Positions 1 to 8,442 of a stretch of DNA of 40,614 bases are shown in pieces. Source of the DNA: Planctomycetaceae bacterium (GTDB lineage: Bacteria; Planctomycetota; Planctomycetia; Planctomycetales; Planctomycetaceae); contig PBSL01000016.1 of assembly GCA_002726205.1 (NCBI GenBank), positions 1-40,614 of the forward strand, in the 5' to 3' direction. Both the position numbers and the translations under genes were made by a program. The first letter of the stretch is position 1. Each line of letters starts with the position of its first letter. The notes under the pieces are model-generated. The model saw nothing but the letters and a program-made list of their open reading frames with translations. It was not told where the DNA came from and did not search any database.

Positions 1-276
1 AGGGCTTTTGCCGACGGCCCCGCAGCGATCGCCGTTGCCGAATCGCTGCTGTGGATCCCCCCTCTTGCAGTTTCGGTGGTGATGCTCAGCACCAGCCTGA
101 TGCTGCCGTTGCCCTGGCATGGCCTGGTCAAGTTCGCGATCGCCACTGCCGCCACCACGGGACTCTCGCTGGTGCTCTACGAGACCTGTGTCCGGTACAC
201 GTTCATCGGCACCCAGATGAACGGGCCACGGAGCAAACCGAAAAAGCCGTCCGGTTCCGGTTCGGCGACAACTTGA
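1..276 (+). CDS. Acyltransferase 3 family membrane protein, C-terminal fragment
   Basis: The frame is open from the first base, so the N-terminal part lies outside the window; 91 residues are visible before the TGA. Two hydrophobic helices can be read (about residues 14-37 and 44-62). They are followed by YTFIGTQMNG and a short basic, Ser/Gly-rich cytoplasmic tail. A last transmembrane helix followed by an (R/Y)xxxxGxxxNG end is typical of integral membrane acyltransferases (Acyltransferase 3, including OpgC-like proteins), which O-acylate polysaccharides or glycans. The substrate cannot be told from this fragment. The gene converges on the hydrolase at 289, with 12 bases between the stops. 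The family call is moderately sure; that this is a real coding end is clear from frame, composition and topology. Confidence 0.6.
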   Translation, partial: RAFADGPAAIAVAESLLWIPPLAVSVVMLSTSLMLPLPWHGLVKFAIATAATTGLSLVLYETCVRYTFIGTQMNGPRSKPKKPSGSGSATT

Positions 277-288
277 ACCGGCCCGTGG

Positions 289-2319
289 TCACCTGGACCA
301 CAGGTCGCGCCGGCCGGCTTTCTCGAGAATTCGGATGGCGTCCTCGTCGAGCAACAGTCGCCGCCTGCAAAGCGACAGCACGGCGGCGGTGATCTTGGCC
401 AGGTAGTCAGCCCTGGTCGGGTACCGCTCGCGGACACTTGCCCGCGGATCACCGTTCTTGAGACGATCGGCCTTCGTCGTGGCAAAGGACAACCAGCTGC
501 CTGAAAAGCGGCCCAGCATTCCACCGGCTCCCCGGGCCGCGTCGCGGACGTTCCAGCCGGTGTAGGTGCCCAGCGGAACCGCCACCGTCGGCAACTTGAT
601 CCCGGCCAACTCGATCCCGTCGGAATCAACGGCTGGGACCAGGGTGTTGTAGGCGGGTCCGATCTTCGGTGGCACGTGATCGGCGATGCCGCGGGTGAAC
701 CACCGTGGACCCGGATCAAGCCTCAACGGCCGGAACATGACCTGTGGCCTGGCCACACCCGGCAGTTCCGGGAACTGTGTTTGCCACGTCGCCAAGTCGA
801 CCAGGGTGCCGTCGGCGATCACGGGAACCGCCGTCGGTGGCGGTTCGACGCCCGAGGTCACCCAGCGGTCCATCGCGACCAGCAGCGCCCTCAGCAGCGG
901 CCGATGGTCGAGGTTGTTGCCGGGATTCAGGAAGATGCCGCGGGCCGTCGATCGCGACACGCCGTGCTGTGCGCCGGTGAACAGATACAGCCGCAGGGCA
1001 GGATCGATGCCCGCATCGCTTTTACCCACCGTGTCGGTGTGCAACAGCGACGCCGCCCGGTTCCAGTACTCGGCGGCCGTCTCGCTGAAAAACACTTTCG
1101 GCAGGTGGCCCCGCCTCTTCAGCATCGCGAACGAATCGCCCTTTTGTCCGGTCAGCGGGTCGACCTGCGGCACGCTGTTGAAGGGGAAGAAGTCCGACGC
1201 GAACAGGTTGTCCTGGTGTTGACTGCCGTGGCGCGTCGTCTGGGCAAAACGGTAGTTGAACTGGCCCTTGCCACCGCCGCCGACATGCGGCATCGCCCCG
1301 TCAATGACCATGCGGCCTGCCTCGTCGGTGTTCATCGCCTCGAACAGGAAGTGATGGATGAATCGACCCGACTGGCTGATCCCAAAGATGTAGGCCTTCT
1401 GGATGGCACCGGCCAGCGGGTTGCGAGTGCCTCCCGGACCGGATTCGGCAAAACGGAAGAACGAGATGCAATCGCGGACGGCGACCAGGCCCAGACCGGT
1501 CACCCGGGGGTCCTTCCCGCTGTAGACCAGCTCGTAGATCCAGCCTGAGCGAAACCCGCCGCGGAGGTACAGGTGACCGGAACTGGGCACTACCCGGCCT
1601 TTCTCGAACCTGGCAAACGACCATTCGTCATGAGGCACCTCCTCGGGCGGACTTGTCCGATACGGCCGCCGGGTCAACCGGGCGGTGCCGTTGTCGAGAC
1701 TGACGGTGGGATAGGCCACCGAGTTACCCCAGTACAGCGGTTGGCTTTTGGGTTTCCCGGTCACACAGATCTCGGCATAGATCTTCGACGTGATCGAACT
1801 GCCGTCGCGGTTCTTCACCACCGGCAACTTGATCATGATTCGGTCACCGCCGGGTCGGACGTCGCCGTTCCAGCCGCACCACAAGATCGAGTAACCCTGC
1901 CTCATCAGAAATCCGTTGCCGGCATCAGCCAGCGTCTGCGGATTGTTTCGATTGCCGCCCGGTCCGTTGAAGGCTCCCATCGCCAGCTTGTTGCCCCGGT
2001 TGTTGACGTCGTAGAGGATCCGACCGTTGCCGCGTCGCCGATCAAGAGGCTTCAGCAGGAAAAACTCGGTCTGGAACTCGACCTGGCCCTGCTTGTTCGT
2101 CGGCGCGAGCCCGAGGTCGGTGATCCGCTGGTGCAACCTGTGCCTGGGATCGACCGCGATCGTCAGCCAGCCCTTGACCCGTTCGTATGGCCCGGTATTG
2201 CCGAAGTGGTGGCCGCCGGCAAACGACGATCTCCCGGTAATCTCAACTCTCACAACCTCGGCTTGAACAGGAACAGCAAGCAGCGCCAGCACGACGACAA
2301 GACCGGAACAATGATTCAT
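289..2319 (-). CDS. Secreted alpha/beta hydrolase-domain protein
   Basis: The 676-residue product starts with a clear signal peptide (MNHCSGLVVVLALLAVPVQA, cleavage after about residue 20). The start is placed at the ATG whose codon occupies 2317-2319; the frame is open to 2376, but that extension would bury the signal peptide. The mature protein resembles the large alpha/beta-hydrolase-domain proteins of unknown substrate. It has an N-terminal beta-rich region, a nucleophile elbow GISQSG at 313-318 (Ser315 probable nucleophile, Ser317 the alternative), and a later TGAQHG segment that could supply the histidine. It is expected to be an exported esterase or related hydrolase. It is divergent from the kinase at 2434 (114 bases between starts), so the two may share a regulatory region. 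The fold is fairly sure and the substrate unknown. Confidence 0.75.
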   Translation of the reverse strand: MNHCSGLVVVLALLAVPVQAEVVRVEITGRSSFAGGHHFGNTGPYERVKGWLTIAVDPRHRLHQRITDLGLAPTNKQGQVEFQTEFFLLKPLDRRRGNGRILYDVNNRGNKLAMGAFNGPGGNRNNPQTLADAGNGFLMRQGYSILWCGWNGDVRPGGDRIMIKLPVVKNRDGSSITSKIYAEICVTGKPKSQPLYWGNSVAYPTVSLDNGTARLTRRPYRTSPPEEVPHDEWSFARFEKGRVVPSSGHLYLRGGFRSGWIYELVYSGKDPRVTGLGLVAVRDCISFFRFAESGPGGTRNPLAGAIQKAYIFGISQSGRFIHHFLFEAMNTDEAGRMVIDGAMPHVGGGGKGQFNYRFAQTTRHGSQHQDNLFASDFFPFNSVPQVDPLTGQKGDSFAMLKRRGHLPKVFFSETAAEYWNRAASLLHTDTVGKSDAGIDPALRLYLFTGAQHGVSRSTARGIFLNPGNNLDHRPLLRALLVAMDRWVTSGVEPPPTAVPVIADGTLVDLATWQTQFPELPGVARPQVMFRPLRLDPGPRWFTRGIADHVPPKIGPAYNTLVPAVDSDGIELAGIKLPTVAVPLGTYTGWNVRDAARGAGGMLGRFSGSWLSFATTKADRLKNGDPRASVRERYPTRADYLAKITAAVLSLCRRRLLLDEDAIRILEKAGRRDLWSR

Positions 2320-2433
2320 GGCACAGCTGTCCCAAGGGGTAATGACCGGGAACGACCTGGGCCACGATTCTGACAAACCGCCCGGTTATGATCTAATGCA
2401 CCGCCCGAACCGGACCAGCCGACACGCGATACC

Positions 2434-4152
2434 ATGATGCCCGACGACACCTCGACCCCCGATCTCGACGCAATGCTGGCTGACCTTCTCGAGGACCTGT
2501 TCGAACGAACGGCTTCGGGTGAGCGGATCGACATCGACATCGAAGCGGCCCGTGTTCCCGCGCTGGGCGAGGAACTCCGGCAGTTGTGGGCGACGGCAAA
2601 CGTGGCGGCAGAATTTGTCAGCCTGGCCGACCAGGACCAGGAACGGGTGGCCAGGGTGGCGGCGATGCCTCCACGGGTGGGCGAATATGAGCTGATCGAG
2701 GAGTTGGGCCGGGGCGGCATGGGCGTTGTTTACCGGGCTCATCAACAAAGCCTCGATCGCACCGTCGCGGTGAAGATGATCCTGCGGGGCGACTGGGCCT
2801 CGGAAACCGATGTCGCCCGTTTCCGGGTCGAGGCCGAGAGTTCGGCACGCCTGGAACACCCCAACATCGTGCCGATCTACGAGGTCGGTGAACACGAAGG
2901 CCTGCCGTTCTTCAGCATGCGACTGATCGAAGGTGTCACGTTAGCACGGCGACTGGCCGCGGGACCGTCGGCCACCCAGGAAGCGGCCGAGTTGTTGGTG
3001 CCGATCTGCCGGGCGATTGCCGCCGCTCATGAACACGGCATCCTGCACCGCGATCTCAAGCCGTCCAACATCCTGATCGACATCGACGACACGCCCTATG
3101 TCACCGACTTCGGTCTGGCAAAGCGGCTGCCGACAGCGTCGGATTTCTCGCACTCGGAAACACTGACCGGCAGCGGGGCCGTGCTGGGCACCCCCGGGTA
3201 CATGGCACCCGAACAGGCGGCCGGGCACCGCGGCCGTGTCGATGAACGGACCGACGTCTACAGCCTGGGCGCGATCCTCTACGCCCTGCTGACCGGCCGG
3301 GCCCCGTTCCAGGCCCTCTCACCGGTCGACACGATGCTGCAGGTGCTTGAACAGGATCCGATTCCCCCCCGGCTGCTGAATCCCAACGCCGATCCCGATC
3401 TCGAGATGATCGCACTGAAATGCCTCCAGAAACCAGCTGACCTGCGATACGACTCGGCCGCTGCACTGGCCGACGACCTCCAGGCCTTCCTTTCCAACGA
3501 ACCGATTTCAGCCCGCTCGTCCCACTTCACCCAGGTCCTCAGCCGCGCATTCCGCGAAACACACCATGCCGGGATACTCGAAAACTGGGGACTGCTGTGG
3601 ATGTGGCACAGCCTGGTCCTGGTGGTGTTGTGCCTGTTGACCAACTGGCTCCAGTGGCGAGGCCACGCAACACCCTGGCCGTTCCTGGGTGTCTGGGGAG
3701 TCGGAGCCGGACTCTGGGCACTGATTTTCTGGAACCTGAGGAAACGATCGGGTCCGGTAACATTTGTCGAGCGTCAGATCGCACACATCTGGGCCGGCAG
3801 CATGGTGGGCAGCACCCTGCTGTACGCGGTCGAGTGGATTCTCGGATTGCCCGTACTTCAACTCTCGCCGGTCCTGGGATTGATGACCGGGGCCGTCTTT
3901 CTGGTCAAGGCCGGCATTCTCTCGGGCCGCTTCTACATCCAGGCCGTCGTCCTGTTTGCCAGTGCCCCGCTGATGGCCTGGATCCAGCAGGCCACCCGGC
4001 AGGCCGGCAGCTTCGACTTCAGCATTTCGCTGTTCGGACTACTCTCGGCGGGCAGCTTCTTCTTTCCCGGCCTGAAGTACTACCGGCAGAGGCGACGGAC
4101 TCGCAGCGTGCTGGAGAAACCCCTTCGTGACACGCAGGCTGATCCGAGATGA
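2434..4152 (+). CDS. Ser/Thr protein kinase with C-terminal membrane domain
   Basis: The 572-residue protein has an acidic N-terminal stretch (1-80) and a complete Hanks-type kinase domain (about 85-355). Visible motifs are the glycine loop LGRGGMGVVY at 91-100, Lys114 in VAVK, HRDLKPSN at 205-212, DFG at 225-227, and GTPGYMAPE at 252-260, the usual activation-segment end. All catalytic residues are present. The C-terminal 385-550 region holds about five hydrophobic helices and no recognisable sensor domain, so the kinase faces the cytoplasm and is membrane-anchored. The basic tail RQRRRTR follows the last helix. The start could be either of two consecutive ATG codons. Its stop overlaps the start of the glutamine amidotransferase (ATGA at 4149-4152), implying translational coupling. 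Planctomycetes carry many such kinases; the target is unknown. Confidence 0.93.
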   Translation: MMPDDTSTPDLDAMLADLLEDLFERTASGERIDIDIEAARVPALGEELRQLWATANVAAEFVSLADQDQERVARVAAMPPRVGEYELIEELGRGGMGVVYRAHQQSLDRTVAVKMILRGDWASETDVARFRVEAESSARLEHPNIVPIYEVGEHEGLPFFSMRLIEGVTLARRLAAGPSATQEAAELLVPICRAIAAAHEHGILHRDLKPSNILIDIDDTPYVTDFGLAKRLPTASDFSHSETLTGSGAVLGTPGYMAPEQAAGHRGRVDERTDVYSLGAILYALLTGRAPFQALSPVDTMLQVLEQDPIPPRLLNPNADPDLEMIALKCLQKPADLRYDSAAALADDLQAFLSNEPISARSSHFTQVLSRAFRETHHAGILENWGLLWMWHSLVLVVLCLLTNWLQWRGHATPWPFLGVWGVGAGLWALIFWNLRKRSGPVTFVERQIAHIWAGSMVGSTLLYAVEWILGLPVLQLSPVLGLMTGAVFLVKAGILSGRFYIQAVVLFASAPLMAWIQQATRQAGSFDFSISLFGLLSAGSFFFPGLKYYRQRRRTRSVLEKPLRDTQADPR

Positions 4153-4889
4153 CCCGCCCGTCAACCGACTCCCTCCGATTCCTGCTGTTGCAGGTCCGTG
4201 ATCTCGACGACCCGATGCGGGTCCACGAATTGCATGCGTTCGCGCGGACCCTGGAAGTCGATGCCGATCGACTCACGGCTGTCGACCTGTTGAGCACGCA
4301 ACCGACGTCCAGACAACTCGATGCGACCGACGTGGTGCTGTTGGGAGGAAGTGGAAATTTTTCGGCCGCCGGGGAAGGCGATTGGCTCGAACGGTCCCTC
4401 GACGTGCTCCGCGAACTGGCCATCCGTCACCAGCCGACATTCGCCTCGTGCTGGGGATTCCAGGCAATGGCCCGGGCGCTGGGTGGCACGGTCATCCACG
4501 ACCCCGGCACTGCCGAGGTGGGAACTCACGAGTTGTTCCTGACCGAGGCGGGACAACGCGACCCGGTCTTCGGACCGCTCGGACCACGGTTCCTCGCCCA
4601 GATGGGACATGAGGATTGCGTCTCGGTGCTACCCGATTCGGCTACCCTGCTTGCCTGCTCCCAACGAAACAGACACCAGGCCTATTGCCTCGACGACGCA
4701 CCGATCTACTGCACACAATTTCACCCGGAGCTGGGGCGACGTGATCTGCAGGCCAGGGTCGAGGCCTACCCGCAGTACATCGAACGGATCGCCGGGATGC
4801 CTGCCGAGGAGTTCATCGAGACGCTGGCCGGGACCACCGGGACGTCGGCACTGTTGTGCCGGTTCGTCGAGACGGTGCTGGCAGGTTAG
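4149..4889 (+). CDS. Class I glutamine amidotransferase-like protein
   Basis: The 246-residue protein has the GATase-1 fold with a full catalytic triad by position: Cys101 in ASCWGFQ, and His192 and Glu194 in QFHPEL. DVVLLGGSGNFS at 61-72 is the strand and glycine turn that form the oxyanion pocket. The usual GxCxG elbow is replaced by S-C-W-G-F, as in stand-alone 'GMP synthase-like' amidotransferases. It has no synthetase domain, so it would hydrolyse glutamine or another gamma-glutamyl compound, or supply ammonia to an unidentified partner. Its ATG overlaps the kinase stop, and the glycosyltransferase starts 11 bases after its TAG, so the three are probably co-transcribed. The family is clear; the substrate is not. 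Confidence 0.85.
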   Translation: MTRPSTDSLRFLLLQVRDLDDPMRVHELHAFARTLEVDADRLTAVDLLSTQPTSRQLDATDVVLLGGSGNFSAAGEGDWLERSLDVLRELAIRHQPTFASCWGFQAMARALGGTVIHDPGTAEVGTHELFLTEAGQRDPVFGPLGPRFLAQMGHEDCVSVLPDSATLLACSQRNRHQAYCLDDAPIYCTQFHPELGRRDLQARVEAYPQYIERIAGMPAEEFIETLAGTTGTSALLCRFVETVLAG

Positions 4890-4899
4890 ACTGGTCGTC

Positions 4900-6183
4900 A
4901 TGCACATTGCCATCATTACCGCCGGTGGTGCCGGGATGTTCTGCGGCTCGTGCATGCACGACAACACCTGGGCGCGATCGTTGATCGATGCCGGAGCCAG
5001 CGTCAGCCTGGTTCCTACCTACACACCCATCCGCGTCGACGAACAGGACGTCAGTCACTCGGACGTCTATTTCGGTGGCATCGGCGTTTACCTGGCCCAT
5101 CGCAGTCGGATTTTTCGTCGCTTGCCCCGGAGACTGACCCGCTGGGTCGATCGCCCCTGGGTTCTGCGATTGGCAACCCGCTTGGGCGTCAGCACCGATG
5201 CACGACAACTGGGGGCATTGACCGTCGAGATGCTCCAGGGTGAAGACGGACCACATCAAACACACGTCGACGAGCTGGCCGACTTTTTCGCCACGAAACT
5301 GAAGCCCGACCTGATCTGCTTCTCCAACGCCCTGCTTGCCGGGTCCGCCCGGGCCATCCGGAACCGACTCGACGTGCCCCTGCTGTGTGTCCTCCAGGGA
5401 GACGACGTCTTCCTGGAAGGGCTGGCCGAACCGTATCGCAGCCGGGCGATCGAGTCGATCCATGACCGTGCCGACGATTTCGACGGCTTTATCGTTCACA
5501 GCAAATATTACCGCGATCACATGGCAGGCTACCTGGGAATCGACTCCGGGCGGTTTCACACGCTGCCCCTGGGAATCGATCTCTCACCCCACAACGGCCA
5601 GCCATCCGACTCGACCGACGACCGGTTCACGATTGGATATTTTGCCCGAATCTGCCCCGAGAAAGGACTCGATCGCCTGGTCGCGGCTTTCCGGTTGCTG
5701 CACGCCCGGCGACCTGAAATGCGATTGAAGGCCGGTGGCTTCCTGGGAAGCCAGGACAGAACCTTTTTCGAAAAATTGCAGGCCGACACCGCCGACCTCG
5801 GTGATGCATTCAGCTACATCGGCAGCCCATCCGACACCGAGTCAAAAGTGGCATTCTTCAAGTCTCTGGATGTTCTCTCGGTTCCAACCGCCTACCGCGA
5901 ACCCAAGGGACTTTACGTGCTCGAGGCACTGGCGAACGGCATCCCCGTGGTTCAACCCGATCACGGGGCGTTTCGAGAACTCATCGAGGCCACCGGGGGG
6001 GGCGTGCTGGTCGAACCGGGAGATCCCCGGGCATTGGCCGATGCTCTCGAGGCACTCGCCGACGACAATGACCGGCGGATCGAACTGGCAACATCCGGCC
6101 AGCAACGGGTCCGCGAGTTGTACGGACCGCAGCGAATGGCCACAGCGTCACTGGCTCTCTTCGAACAGATCGCGGCGGGCTGA
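4900..6183 (+). CDS. Glycosyltransferase family 4-like protein
   Basis: This 427-residue GT-B glycosyltransferase begins MHIAIITAGGAGMFCGSCMH, a glycine-rich first Rossmann turn with a paired-cysteine motif CGSCMHDN at 15-22. The C-terminal half carries FTIGYFARICPEKGLDRL (243-260, the GT4 'GR..PEKG' region) and an E-x7-E donor-site motif, Glu334 to Glu342, in REPKGLYVLEA. It probably transfers a sugar from a nucleotide-sugar donor to a glycan or lipid acceptor at the cytoplasmic face. The frame is open upstream to 4609, but that part overlaps the amidotransferase and is shadow; the ATG at 4900 begins the conserved first strand and sits 11 bases after the preceding stop. It is the last gene of the kinase/amidotransferase/glycosyltransferase run. 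Acceptor and product cannot be inferred. Confidence 0.88.
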   Translation: MHIAIITAGGAGMFCGSCMHDNTWARSLIDAGASVSLVPTYTPIRVDEQDVSHSDVYFGGIGVYLAHRSRIFRRLPRRLTRWVDRPWVLRLATRLGVSTDARQLGALTVEMLQGEDGPHQTHVDELADFFATKLKPDLICFSNALLAGSARAIRNRLDVPLLCVLQGDDVFLEGLAEPYRSRAIESIHDRADDFDGFIVHSKYYRDHMAGYLGIDSGRFHTLPLGIDLSPHNGQPSDSTDDRFTIGYFARICPEKGLDRLVAAFRLLHARRPEMRLKAGGFLGSQDRTFFEKLQADTADLGDAFSYIGSPSDTESKVAFFKSLDVLSVPTAYREPKGLYVLEALANGIPVVQPDHGAFRELIEATGGGVLVEPGDPRALADALEALADDNDRRIELATSGQQRVRELYGPQRMATASLALFEQIAAG

Positions 6184-6215
6184 TTGGTTCCGCCAGCTCC
6201 ACGGGCCGAAAACAA

Positions 6216-6240
6216 CCGGGGCTGATTCTGGCCGCCCCGG
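6216..6240 (+). terminator. GC-rich hairpin after the glycosyltransferase gene
   Basis: A perfect 7-base inverted repeat, CCGGGGC (6216-6222) with GCCCCGG (6234-6240), encloses an 11-base loop 33 bases after the stop of the glycosyltransferase. No T-run follows, so this is at best a weak intrinsic or hairpin-only terminator separating the kinase operon from apgM. Confidence 0.3.
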
Positions 6241-6244
6241 CACC

Positions 6245-6250
6245 TACACT
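6245..6250 (+). promoter_or_regulatory. Possible -10 element of apgM
   Basis: TACACT matches TAnnnT and lies about 50 bases before the apgM ATG, just after a hairpin that may end the previous unit. No convincing -35 box was found. An identical hexamer lies before ilvB (30644-30649). This is a weak call based on position and similarity only. Confidence 0.25.
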
Positions 6251-6300
6251 ACAAGAACACGCCGAACATCAACCGACCCGATCACAAGCGAACCCCCCCG

Positions 6301-7509
6301 ATGACTCGTGTCCATGACCTCACCTGTCGCCTGCAAAAGGACAACGGCTCAAAGATCGTCCTGCTGGTCGCCGACGGGGTGGGTGGCCTGCCCCTGGACC
6401 CCGGTGGCAAGACGGAACTGGAAACCGCCAACACACCAAACCTCGACGCCCTGGCCACCGACGGCGTGACCGGCGGCAGTATCCCGGTGCTGCCGGGCAT
6501 CACCGTCGGCAGCGGCCCCGGTCACCTGGGCCTGTTCGGGTATGACCCACTCGAATACGACATCGGCCGCGGTGTCCTCGAGGCACTCGGAATAGATTTT
6601 GACCTCGGTCCCGACGATGTCGCCATCCGCGGCAATTTCTGCACGATCGACACCGACGGCAACATCAGCGATCGCCGTGCCGGCCGAATCGCCAGCGAGA
6701 TCGGCGAGTCGCTGTGCCAGAAGCTCGACGCGATCGAGATTCCCGACGTCGAGGTCTTTGTACGACCGGTCAAGGAATACCGGCTGGTGATCGTCTTCCG
6801 GGGCAAGGGGCTGGGGGGCCGGGTCAACGACACCGATCCGCAAAACACCGGTGTGCCCCCGCTGGAACCGGTCGGACAGGATGACCCGTCACGCCGGACC
6901 GCCGGGATCTGCAGCGAGTTCCTGCGACAGGCCGGCGAGATACTGGCCGACGACGCGCCCGCCAACCTGCTGACGATGCGGGGTATCGCCATGCTGCCCC
7001 AGATCCCCCGGTTCGAGGACGTCTACGGGCTCAATCCTGCCGCGATCGCCGTTTACCCGATGTACCGCGGCCTGGCCCGGCTGGTCCACATGAACGTGCT
7101 CGATGCCGGAGCGACCCTCGAGACACAGATGGACCGGCTGGAGGCTGCCTGGGATGACCACGACTTCTTCTTCGTCCACTTCAAGTACACCGACTCGACC
7201 GGAGAGGATGGCGACTTTGACGGCAAGGTGACTCGCATCGAACAACTCGACGCCGCCGTGCCGCGAATCACGGCATTGGGACCGGAGGTACTGATCGTCA
7301 CCGGCGATCACAGCACGCCGTCGAAGATGAAATCCCACAGCTGGCACCCGGTGCCAACACTGATCACCAGCAACCTCTGCCGAACCGACGCGGCAACCAG
7401 CTACGGCGAGGCCGAATGCGTAACGGGCGGCCTGGGACAGTTCCAGGCCCAGCACCTGATGCTGCTGGCCCTGGCTCACGCGGGACGACTCGAAAAATAC
7501 GGGGCGTAG
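6301..7509 (+). CDS. apgM: 2,3-bisphosphoglycerate-independent phosphoglycerate mutase, archaeal type
   Basis: The 402-residue enzyme interconverts 3- and 2-phosphoglycerate in glycolysis and gluconeogenesis (cytoplasm, divalent metal). It belongs to the alkaline phosphatase superfamily. Visible motifs are the metal-binding VLLVADGVGGLP-type start (Asp25), NTPNLDALA at 44-52, and GITVGSGPGHLGLFGYDP at 66-83 with Ser71, the expected phosphoserine. Near the C-terminus, ITALGPEVLIVTGDHSTPSK and SHSWHPVP supply the remaining Asp/His metal ligands. Length and motif order fit the short ApgM form, not the roughly 510-residue GpmI. No Shine-Dalgarno is evident before the ATG. Possible promoter and terminator signals lie in the 117-base gap upstream. 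It converges on the amidohydrolase-like gene, 10 bases apart. Confidence 0.93.
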   Translation: MTRVHDLTCRLQKDNGSKIVLLVADGVGGLPLDPGGKTELETANTPNLDALATDGVTGGSIPVLPGITVGSGPGHLGLFGYDPLEYDIGRGVLEALGIDFDLGPDDVAIRGNFCTIDTDGNISDRRAGRIASEIGESLCQKLDAIEIPDVEVFVRPVKEYRLVIVFRGKGLGGRVNDTDPQNTGVPPLEPVGQDDPSRRTAGICSEFLRQAGEILADDAPANLLTMRGIAMLPQIPRFEDVYGLNPAAIAVYPMYRGLARLVHMNVLDAGATLETQMDRLEAAWDDHDFFFVHFKYTDSTGEDGDFDGKVTRIEQLDAAVPRITALGPEVLIVTGDHSTPSKMKSHSWHPVPTLITSNLCRTDAATSYGEAECVTGGLGQFQAQHLMLLALAHAGRLEKYGA

Positions 7510-7519
7510 AACAGGCGGC

Positions 7520-8422
7520 CTAGGCGAACCCGAAAATCCGTGCGGCGGTGCCGCCAAGCACCAGGTCGCGGTCTTTCTTCGAGAAGCTCGAGAGGTACCC
7601 GATCACCCGCTCGCGAAAAGCCCGGTAGCTGGCCGGCGTGGCCGCCCCGTTGAAACCACCACCGTAGATCGACCGCCGGGGACCATAGGCTTCGACCAGC
7701 CGCCGGATAATCGGTCCGATTGGGCGCGACACCTTTGCCCCCGGTACCGGCAACGACGCAACCTTGATGATCGTGTTCGGGTACCGGGCCCAGGCAAAGA
7801 CCTTGGCGTGTTCCCGGGTCGTCGCCTGCAACGGGCGACCCAGGTGATCGATAATCACCGTCGTCTGCGGGAACCGGCGAATGTACTTCTCGAAGCCTCC
7901 GGCATACTTCGGCTCGAAGTGCAGTTGAACGGCCAGCCCGAGTTCGGCCGCCTGTTTCCAGAGCCGGCCGACGGCGGGCGTGTCGAAGTCGGGGATCCGG
8001 TCCTTGCGAAAGGCGTGAATCCGTGCGGCCACGATTCGACCGGGATGCCGCTTCACCAGCGCCGGCATCTTCGCCAACGATTTTGGCTGGTCACCGAAAA
8101 ACAGGCAGGTGCCCTTCACCCGCTTGCCACCCACCCGCAGGCAGTGGTCGAGATAGCGGTGGTCGTCCTGGTACGGCTCGGGATGAACCACGACCGAAAA
8201 ATCAACTCCCGCCCCGTCCATGCAGCGCAGCAGGTGTTCGGGCGTTGCCCTGGTCTCCGGTCGATAGGGTGCGTTGGCATGAAAGGGGAATCGCTTGTCA
8301 GCGGGACCCGCAAAGCAGTGCAGGTGGGTATCAATGACCGGTGCCGGTCGCCCGGCAGCCAGCAGTGGGGTCAATCCCGCGGCCAGGCCGGCCCCGGCAA
8401 CCAGAAAGTCGCGGCGTTGCAT
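7520..8422 (-). CDS. Tat-exported amidohydrolase (amidohydrolase_2-like) protein
   Basis: The 300-residue protein starts MQRRDFLVAGAGLAAGL, a twin-arginine (Tat) signal, and continues into an amidohydrolase-2 TIM barrel. The frame is open to 8818, but that upstream part is antisense-like and overlaps the fusion gene, so the start is set at 8422. Visible metal-site residues are DTHLH (31-35), a later LHF histidine and the IIDHLGRP histidine. The C-terminal GSDxP motif that normally gives the catalytic Asp reads YGGGFN here (around 7641-7669), so that Asp seems absent. Related enzymes hydrolyse or decarboxylate cyclic and carboxylated compounds, often sugar lactones. It lies 20 bases downstream of the WD40-Gfo/Idh/MocA gene, almost certainly in the same transcript. 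Activity is uncertain because of the missing Asp. Confidence 0.82.
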   Translation of the reverse strand: MQRRDFLVAGAGLAAGLTPLLAAGRPAPVIDTHLHCFAGPADKRFPFHANAPYRPETRATPEHLLRCMDGAGVDFSVVVHPEPYQDDHRYLDHCLRVGGKRVKGTCLFFGDQPKSLAKMPALVKRHPGRIVAARIHAFRKDRIPDFDTPAVGRLWKQAAELGLAVQLHFEPKYAGGFEKYIRRFPQTTVIIDHLGRPLQATTREHAKVFAWARYPNTIIKVASLPVPGAKVSRPIGPIIRRLVEAYGPRRSIYGGGFNGAATPASYRAFRERVIGYLSSFSKKDRDLVLGGTAARIFGFA

Positions 8423-8442
8423 GTCACGGTCCCCGCAACGGT

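Noticed and set aside
285-301. Hairpin GTGGTC/GACCAC with a 5-base loop between the first two genes
   Set aside because: Short 6-base stem with no T-run that overlaps the end of the hydrolase coding region; not enough for a terminator call.
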